Shown piece by piece: positions 59,228 to 64,000 of a stretch of 64,000 nucleotides of DNA. The position numbers and the translations under genes were made by a program. Under the pieces are notes generated by a model, which was not told the origin of the DNA, ran no database searches, and saw only the letters and a program-made list of their open reading frames with translations. The DNA comes from Candidatus Woesearchaeota archaeon. GTDB lineage: Archaea > Nanobdellota > Nanobdellia > Woesearchaeales > JAAOYA01. The stretch covers positions 62,001 to 126,000 of the forward strand of contig JAAOYA010000010.1 of assembly GCA_018221105.1 (NCBI GenBank). The letters run 5' to 3'. Positions within the stretch are counted from its first letter, which is position 1, and each line of letters starts with the position of its first letter.

Positions 59228-59572
59228 ATGAAACAAGTAATTATAATATTAATGTTAGTATCGTTTTTGATTTTAGCAGGCTGTTCTCAAGAAACGATTT
59301 ATGTTTGTTCAGATGGGACAGAAGTAACAGATAGTTCTGATTGTTCTATTCAAAAAGAACAACTGACTGACTCTGAAGAAATAATGGAAAAGGGAATACG
59401 AGTCGAATGTAACGGCGACGAAGATTGCCCAGGGGGTTACTGTGATATGAGAGGTAGTCCTCCAGAATGGGAATGTAAAGAAGCCAGTTTACCAAGCGAA
59501 TTTTGTGGCAATGAAATTTGTGATAAGGGTGAGACTTATGTAAGCTGTCCTAGAGATTGTACAAGACCTTAA
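59228..59572 (+). CDS. Small Cys-rich lipoprotein
   Basis: ATG 59228 (MKQVIIILMLVSFLILAGC) gives a lipoprotein signal with lipobox LAGC; GGGG precedes it. The 114-aa protein carries CSDGTEVTDSSDC, then DEDCPGGYCDMR and the C-terminal CGNEICDKGETYVSCPRDC, a motif common in DPANN and bacterial surface proteins (C-G-N-x-x-C-x-x-GE-x-x-x-x-C-x-x-DC). It is probably an extracellular disulfide-rich anchor. Function unknown. Confidence 0.7.
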   Translation: MKQVIIILMLVSFLILAGCSQETIYVCSDGTEVTDSSDCSIQKEQLTDSEEIMEKGIRVECNGDEDCPGGYCDMRGSPPEWECKEASLPSEFCGNEICDKGETYVSCPRDCTRP

Positions 59573-59618
59573 TTTAATCATAGATTGTCAACTGAAACAA
59601 AAAAAGAAAAGAATAACT

Positions 59619-60527
59619 ATGAAAGAAAAACCAACTTTGTTTAGTTTAAAGAATATATTAGTTTCTTTTCTCATAATTTTATCTGTTACATTTTGTTATT
59701 ATGTTTTTCAAAGTTCTTCTAAAATTCATTCACTATCAATTAGAATTAACAATTTAGAAACGGAAACAAATTCTTTAAATTCAGAAATAAGTGATCTGAA
59801 CTCTCAACTTAGTATAAAAGACTTTACTATACAAAATCAAAGGGCTGAAATTGAACAACAAAAACAAGAAATTCAAAAACTTGAAACAGAGTTAGGAATA
59901 ACAAAATCAGAATTAGCGGAAGCCAAACCTTATCAAGAGAGAGTTATAAGCGGTCAAAATATTATGGAATCTTACAAACTTTTAAGTGACTATACTGATT
60001 ATACGAGACCAATAATACTTGATTATCTTGAATTAGAATCTCCAGTGACTCCATCAAATGACAATTATTTATGGGAAAGGGGAAAACAAGTTTATAATTG
60101 GTTATCAGATAACTATGCTTACTGTGGAGATAAAGGTTTAAGAGTTGGCACTACCTTTTCAGAATTTCAATTTTATAGCCCTGACGAACTATTAATATCT
60201 AGTAATAATCGTTGCGGTGATTGTGATGACTTCGCTACACTATTTGCAGGTTTAATGTATGCTTCAGGAGTTCCTAAAAATAAAGTTTGGGTTGTTTGCG
60301 GAAAAGTATCAAATGGGGGACATTGTTGGAATTCACTAGTATTAGATGATAAAACGTACAGAATTGACGGAATTTGCTCACAAAAAGATGAATTATTCGG
60401 TTTTTTAGGTTTTAGTCTTGGTATTAAAAAAGCATATTATACGAATACAAAAACAAACGTTGACTGTCTCTCAGAATATACACCCCGAATGAAAATGAAC
60501 CCTGAAGGAGCTTATATGCTTAGTTGA
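59619..60527 (+). CDS. Membrane-anchored transglutaminase-like cysteine protease fold protein
   Basis: This 302-aa protein has a signal-anchor (about 12-30), a coiled coil (about 40-105), then a transglutaminase-like core: CGDCDDFATLFAGLMYASG with catalytic Cys202, GGHCWN with His235 and YRIDG with Asp250, the Cys-His-Asp triad. The core would lie outside the cell or in the envelope space. Archaeal members of this fold are usually proteases or peptidases. It follows the lipoprotein by 46 bp. Confidence 0.8.
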   Translation: MKEKPTLFSLKNILVSFLIILSVTFCYYVFQSSSKIHSLSIRINNLETETNSLNSEISDLNSQLSIKDFTIQNQRAEIEQQKQEIQKLETELGITKSELAEAKPYQERVISGQNIMESYKLLSDYTDYTRPIILDYLELESPVTPSNDNYLWERGKQVYNWLSDNYAYCGDKGLRVGTTFSEFQFYSPDELLISSNNRCGDCDDFATLFAGLMYASGVPKNKVWVVCGKVSNGGHCWNSLVLDDKTYRIDGICSQKDELFGFLGFSLGIKKAYYTNTKTNVDCLSEYTPRMKMNPEGAYMLS

Positions 60528-60550
60528 AACTGTCCAATACTCAAATTTAA

Positions 60551-60760
60551 TTAATTTGATATTAAACTCTTTATTTTGTCAGGTATGGCTCTGTAACCCA
60601 TTAAATATAGACCAACTATTAAACCAATTAAATCCACATACCAATTAGGCGTGAATGTTCCTGTAAACAATCCTATCAAAAACATAATTCCTGAAACAAT
60701 GAAAATGACTGTTCCAAAAACTTCTATTAACCAATGTTGTGCTTCATTAAATAATCCCAT
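60551..60760 (-). CDS. Small two-TM membrane protein
   Basis: ATG 60760 (MGLFNEAQHWLIEVFG) follows GAGGGG by about 8 nt, which decides this start over 60775. The 69-aa product has two hydrophobic segments (about VFGTVIFIVSGIMFLIGLF and WYVDLIGLIVGLYLMGY). No family recognised. Confidence 0.5.
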   Translation of the reverse strand: MGLFNEAQHWLIEVFGTVIFIVSGIMFLIGLFTGTFTPNWYVDLIGLIVGLYLMGYRAIPDKIKSLISN

Positions 60761-60807
60761 AGTTATACCCCTCAACTAAGTTATTAATAGTGATAAGTTT
60801 TAATACA

Positions 60808-61626
60808 TTATAAATTTTTTCCTTTTTTTAAAACAACAAGATAATAACCTGCTAGTAACCCGTATGATACTCCAATAACGTGTGAAAATACATTGGTTTC
60901 AGGTATTAGTTCGAGAGAGTAACCACCAAGCGTGTAGTATGTTAATAACCCAAGAAATATTATTGCAATACAAGTGTTTGCCCATTTTTTAGTTTGTAAA
61001 AAACTAATCAAAATAAGCAAATACAATGGGACAAAAAACATTAATGCGAATAGACTGCCAAACTTTGACTGAAAAACAAGTGTTATTAATAACAATACAG
61101 AATAAATTATCATAAATATAGAGCCTTTTTTTCGATTGTTCATTCTTGTCAATATTAAAACAGAAATGACTGATAACCCCAAGAATGCCGCAACAATGTC
61201 AGAAGCCCCATTTTGCGTCTTTAATAGGTCACCTAAAATAAATATGTAAGTCAAAATACCGCTTAATAGAGGAACAATTAAAATAAACCCTAAAAACAAT
61301 TTTCTAAAGATTCTTTGTAGTTTCTCTTTATAAAAAACTAAATAATTAACAGTCATTAGTATAAAGTAGCTTTTTATATTTCCTAAAAAATGTCCTGCTT
61401 CATTATGATAATACGACTGTGTCAAAAAAGTCCAAAAGTATGTCTTATCAACATTTAACCAAAAATAAGCAGGATTGTCTTTGAAAAGAAGATATATTAG
61501 AACTAAAAACAAACCAAAAATTGTGTATACTAAATACCATAACCAAAAATCTTTTTGTTTAAAGATATTTGTCCAGTCTTTTAATTCTTCTTTGATCTGA
61601 TTTAATATTCCCTTATGGCTTCTCAT
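60808..61626 (-). CDS. Rhomboid-family intramembrane serine protease
   Basis: ATG 61626 (MRSHKGILNQIKEEL) is preferred, giving a 14-bp overlap with the upstream nuclease gene. The 272-aa protein has about seven hydrophobic segments and the rhomboid marks: H-x-x-x-N (His79...Asn83 in HFLGN), catalytic Ser142 in NGASDIVAAF (G-x-S), and His249 in FSHVIGVSYGLLAG. It should cut substrates in the membrane. On a mobile element it may process element-encoded surface proteins. Confidence 0.75.
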   Translation of the reverse strand: MRSHKGILNQIKEELKDWTNIFKQKDFWLWYLVYTIFGLFLVLIYLLFKDNPAYFWLNVDKTYFWTFLTQSYYHNEAGHFLGNIKSYFILMTVNYLVFYKEKLQRIFRKLFLGFILIVPLLSGILTYIFILGDLLKTQNGASDIVAAFLGLSVISVLILTRMNNRKKGSIFMIIYSVLLLITLVFQSKFGSLFALMFFVPLYLLILISFLQTKKWANTCIAIIFLGLLTYYTLGGYSLELIPETNVFSHVIGVSYGLLAGYYLVVLKKGKNL

Positions 61627-61999
61627 GGTTTTTTCTATTCTCAAAATGACGAACTTTATCATTAATCATACGACTTATAGTCATTAACAAGTATGCTTGT
61701 AAGTTTTTGTTAATGGTTGACGGTTTTACAGAAATGCAATCAATATCTAGTTTTTTGTAGGCATTTAGTTTTGCTTTTTTCCCTTTATCATAATTATCAT
61801 CACCTTGAACGCCGAAGTATTCTATAACGATTGAATATTTAGGAAGCCAGAAGTCAGGATACCAAATGCGTAGTTTTTCGCCGTCGCCATCTTTTTGTTC
61901 TTTGATTAGCAAAGGATACTCATATTCAAAATCTATGGAGTGTTTTTTTAGAATTTCAGCGATTGCTCGCTCCCCCTTACTTTTGTAATTATTAGTCAT
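61613..61999 (-). CDS. Vsr/DUF559-like PD-(D/E)XK nuclease
   Basis: This 128-aa protein resembles very-short-patch-repair-like nucleases: SKGERAIAEILKKHSIDFEYEYP (Glu of the first helix), WYPDFWLPKYSIVIEYFG (D...E-x-F) and a later D-x-DCISVK. Such enzymes nick DNA at mismatches or act in restriction. It overlaps the rhomboid gene and follows the 381-aa nuclease-like gene by 8 bp, so the three are one operon. Confidence 0.7.
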   Translation of the reverse strand: MTNNYKSKGERAIAEILKKHSIDFEYEYPLLIKEQKDGDGEKLRIWYPDFWLPKYSIVIEYFGVQGDDNYDKGKKAKLNAYKKLDIDCISVKPSTINKNLQAYLLMTISRMINDKVRHFENRKNHEKP

Positions 62000-62007
62000 T
62001 TTGGTTA

Positions 62008-63153
62008 TTAAGCAACAATATTAAACCAGTCTTTATATTTTTTATAATATTCTTTAATTTCTGCGTCAAATAAATGCAAATTTCCCTTAAGATTAATTTC
62101 TAAGTCTTGTTTGAAATAATCAATAAAATTATTCATGATAAATTCGATACATTTTTCTAGATTATCAATATGACACACAATTATTGATTGACTCCAACGT
62201 CCACTTAATGTTTTAGGAAATCTCTCAGGTTCTTTTGGTTTGTGCTGATAAATAAAATAATTAACCTTTTTCAAATTTTTGATTTTAATCTCATCCTCTT
62301 TTAACCCGCCAACTTCTTTGGTTTTTTTATTATCAAAACCTGTCTCTGTCTTTTTTACTTCGTAATCAATAGTCAGTATTTCTCTGTTTGTTACAACAAT
62401 GGGTATTATTGATTGAACAATAAAATAAAGGTTGTTCAGTTCTTTACGATAATCTTTTTCGCGAATATAAGCAGTTGTAGTAAAATATTCAGTCATATTT
62501 CTTAAAAATTTATACATTGTTTCTAAATGACTGAACGCCTTATCATAATTATACTCTACTGCTGGTAAAACTTGTTCTTCACAAAAGGTAAACAGACTAT
62601 CTTCTTTTCCATCTCTTGCTTTTACTTGTTCTGGATTAATTATTTTAGTATTTTCTAGAACTGTAACTCTATCCGATACAATAATTCCTTCAGTATTAAT
62701 ATTATTTTGAAAAGCGAAAAAAGTGAGAGCGTTTGCTTGTTTTAGTAAAGGCAAAAATATTTGACCATTTATAGTTACAGGAATTGAAATTAACTCTTGT
62801 CTTGTAAGACTTTTATCAAGGGGTTGTGTAACAAAGAAATATCTATCATCTCTACTTGAATACTTACATTCTCCAATAAAAGCAGTGTTAAATGAACTAT
62901 TAAAGTTTTCTATGTCCGTTTTTACAGAAATTTCTTTAAAAGCATTTATATCAATCTCTTTAGTAATATCTTTATCATTCCTCTTTTCAGTATAATGAGT
63001 ATGATAATGACTAAAATCAAATTTTGAGAATATTAATCTTGCTTGTTCTTCTAATAAAATGCCAGAATCTATTATTCCCTTTTCAAGCTTGGTTCGAAAT
63101 TTTTTATCGTTTCTGAAATTCTCTATTAATTTATCAGCTGTAATACTTAACAC
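62008..63153 (-). CDS. Probable PD-(D/E)XK nuclease, unknown family
   Basis: The start is GTG at 63153 (VLSITADKLIENF; read as Met). In the first 100 residues SGILLEEQARLIFSKF, KEIDINAF and FIGECKYS give the E...D...E-x-K order of a restriction-endonuclease-like fold. The remaining 280 residues are unassigned mixed alpha/beta. It may be a restriction or defence nuclease with a C-terminal sensor. It heads the operon with the Vsr-like and rhomboid genes. Confidence 0.5.
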   Translation of the reverse strand: MLSITADKLIENFRNDKKFRTKLEKGIIDSGILLEEQARLIFSKFDFSHYHTHYTEKRNDKDITKEIDINAFKEISVKTDIENFNSSFNTAFIGECKYSSRDDRYFFVTQPLDKSLTRQELISIPVTINGQIFLPLLKQANALTFFAFQNNINTEGIIVSDRVTVLENTKIINPEQVKARDGKEDSLFTFCEEQVLPAVEYNYDKAFSHLETMYKFLRNMTEYFTTTAYIREKDYRKELNNLYFIVQSIIPIVVTNREILTIDYEVKKTETGFDNKKTKEVGGLKEDEIKIKNLKKVNYFIYQHKPKEPERFPKTLSGRWSQSIIVCHIDNLEKCIEFIMNNFIDYFKQDLEINLKGNLHLFDAEIKEYYKKYKDWFNIVA

Positions 63154-63239
63154 CCCATTATTTTAGATTATTAGGAAATATTTAACTTTATTGCCTTTCT
63201 AGTCTATTTGAAAACTAAATTGTCCAACTTCGCATATAA

Positions 63240-63956
63240 TTAATTAATAAACCTGAACAAGTCTATATCTGAAAAATTAAATTTCTTAAACCCATTTCTA
63301 TTAAATTGTATTAGAATTTCATTAAAAAGACTTTTTAAATCTAAAACTGTTATATCTAAAGAAGAAAATTTAGAATTTAAAATATTGAAAAAATCCTTAA
63401 TGTCATTAAGTTCTTGCATATTGCTCAACATATTAATACAATAATAAATTTTTTTGACTCCTTTTTGATTCACATAATCAAGTTCTTTATAGATTTTTCT
63501 TTTTTCATTTCTTGATATTTTAGCATTTTTTATGAAAACTGCTAAAGGGTCTTTTGATAAATCATAATATACGTCAATATCAGGACAGTCTTTCTCTTTT
63601 TTATTTAGTCTATGATTTCTCATGATTTTATCATGGGATGTATCAGTGGTTTTTTCTAAAAGAGGTTTTATTTTTTTATCAACTTCTCCTTTAATTTTAA
63701 GATTTGTCATATCTAACAATAATTCATGTACTAAATATTCTGATATTTGACCACTAAAAGTTCTAGTGATTATTTGTAATTGGTAATTTGTAAGTTTTTC
63801 ATCATGTTTATATTTGAAGATTAATCTAGATTGTCTTATCTTATCTAACACTCCTGAAGCAATATTTTTTATTTTCTTTTGATTGGAATCCCTAGCCAAT
63901 TTGACTAATTCAAATTCTATTAGAATTATTTTAAGGAAGGATTTAAGCATTAGCAT
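63240..63956 (-). CDS. Possible restriction-endonuclease-like protein with PD...NAK variant
   Basis: This 238-aa protein has SGQISEYLVHELLLD, then DCPDIDVYYDL and VFIKNAKIS, the PD-(D/E)XK order with Asn in place of the second acidic residue (N-A-K). A helical C-terminal half follows. It could be a diverged type II restriction enzyme or an inactive relative. No methyltransferase is seen before the window end, 44 bp away. Its stop is 86 bp before the GTG start of the 381-aa gene. Confidence 0.4.
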   Translation of the reverse strand: MLMLKSFLKIILIEFELVKLARDSNQKKIKNIASGVLDKIRQSRLIFKYKHDEKLTNYQLQIITRTFSGQISEYLVHELLLDMTNLKIKGEVDKKIKPLLEKTTDTSHDKIMRNHRLNKKEKDCPDIDVYYDLSKDPLAVFIKNAKISRNEKRKIYKELDYVNQKGVKKIYYCINMLSNMQELNDIKDFFNILNSKFSSLDITVLDLKSLFNEILIQFNRNGFKKFNFSDIDLFRFIN

Positions 63957-64000
63957 TTCTGATGAAAAATAATCTAACTGTGATTTGTTTATATGTTTCT

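Larger units (their letters stand above)
47185..64000. mobile_element. Integrated plasmid- or provirus-like element (left part; right end outside window)
   Basis: The stretch begins after an intact tRNA-Thr with a tyrosine integrase and holds small DNA-binding proteins, secreted proteins, a divergent helicase, strong inverted repeats and nuclease-like genes. No housekeeping gene appears after 47.2 kb, unlike the dense backbone before it. No second copy of the tRNA 3' end (attR) was found by eye up to 64000, so the right boundary lies beyond the window or the attachment site is different. Gene direction is rightward to 57 kb and mostly leftward after. Confidence 0.65.

Overview
This window comes from an AT-rich archaeon, most likely of the DPANN group (Woesearchaeota- or Pacearchaeota-like). 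The evidence is archaeal information machinery: histone, aIF5A, aIF6, aRF1, L40e, L37Ae, RpoP, Rnp4, NIP7, Pcc1 and both prefoldin subunits. Many genes have a TTTAAATA- or TTTATAAA-type TATA box about 25-30 nt upstream of the start codon, as expected for leaderless mRNAs. Several proteins are short for their families, and lineage-typical Cys-rich and pilin-like secreted proteins are present. The assignment to a lineage is inference; no rRNA gene is in the window.

1-47 kb is chromosomal backbone. It holds: (a) a PHP phosphoesterase, a Ca2+-type P-ATPase and rubrerythrin; (b) an Ogg2 glycosylase and SprT-like protease pair; (c) histone, aIF5A, L40e and a site-2 protease; (d) RNA methyltransferases (SpoU type, Trm-G10 type); (e) secreted or pilin-like proteins; (f) scpA, aIF6, prefoldin alpha and ftsY; (g) surface lipoproteins and two tandem PKD/cadherin-like repeat proteins; (h) ZPR1, a phosphodiesterase, uvrB, a metallophosphoesterase and uvrA; (i) MFS transporter, PGK and NIP7; (j) Rnp4, pilin-like proteins, MazG, a GH37 trehalase relative, TatD, HerA and MscS; (k) a leftward cluster tRNA-Pro, L37Ae, RpoP, Pcc1, prefoldin beta, UPF0147; (l) aRF1 and a YchF-type GTPase. 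Two conserved genes are very short (L40e, 53 aa; RpoP, 45 aa) and easily missed.

From 47.1 kb onward the content changes. A complete tRNA-Thr(TGT) is followed 93 bp later by a tyrosine integrase with an intact catalytic set and a C-terminal zinc ribbon. About 17 kb of accessory genes then run to the window end: small DNA-binding proteins, an operon of secreted proteins (one with a concanavalin-like lectin region), a zinc-ribbon protein with two tandem paralogous winged-helix-like proteins, a divergent XPD/Rad3-like helicase whose Walker A lysine is replaced, a 206-nt nested inverted-repeat structure, membrane proteins, a transglutaminase-like protein, a rhomboid protease and three nuclease-like genes. 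This is best read as an integrated plasmid or provirus-like element whose right end lies beyond the window.

The main points for a second look are: the tRNA-Pro gene interrupted inside its T-loop and acting as the leader of a ribosomal-protein operon; the helicase with motif I GVTTS plus a candidate Fe-S cysteine set, next to the large inverted repeats; and the nuclease/rhomboid cluster at the right end.
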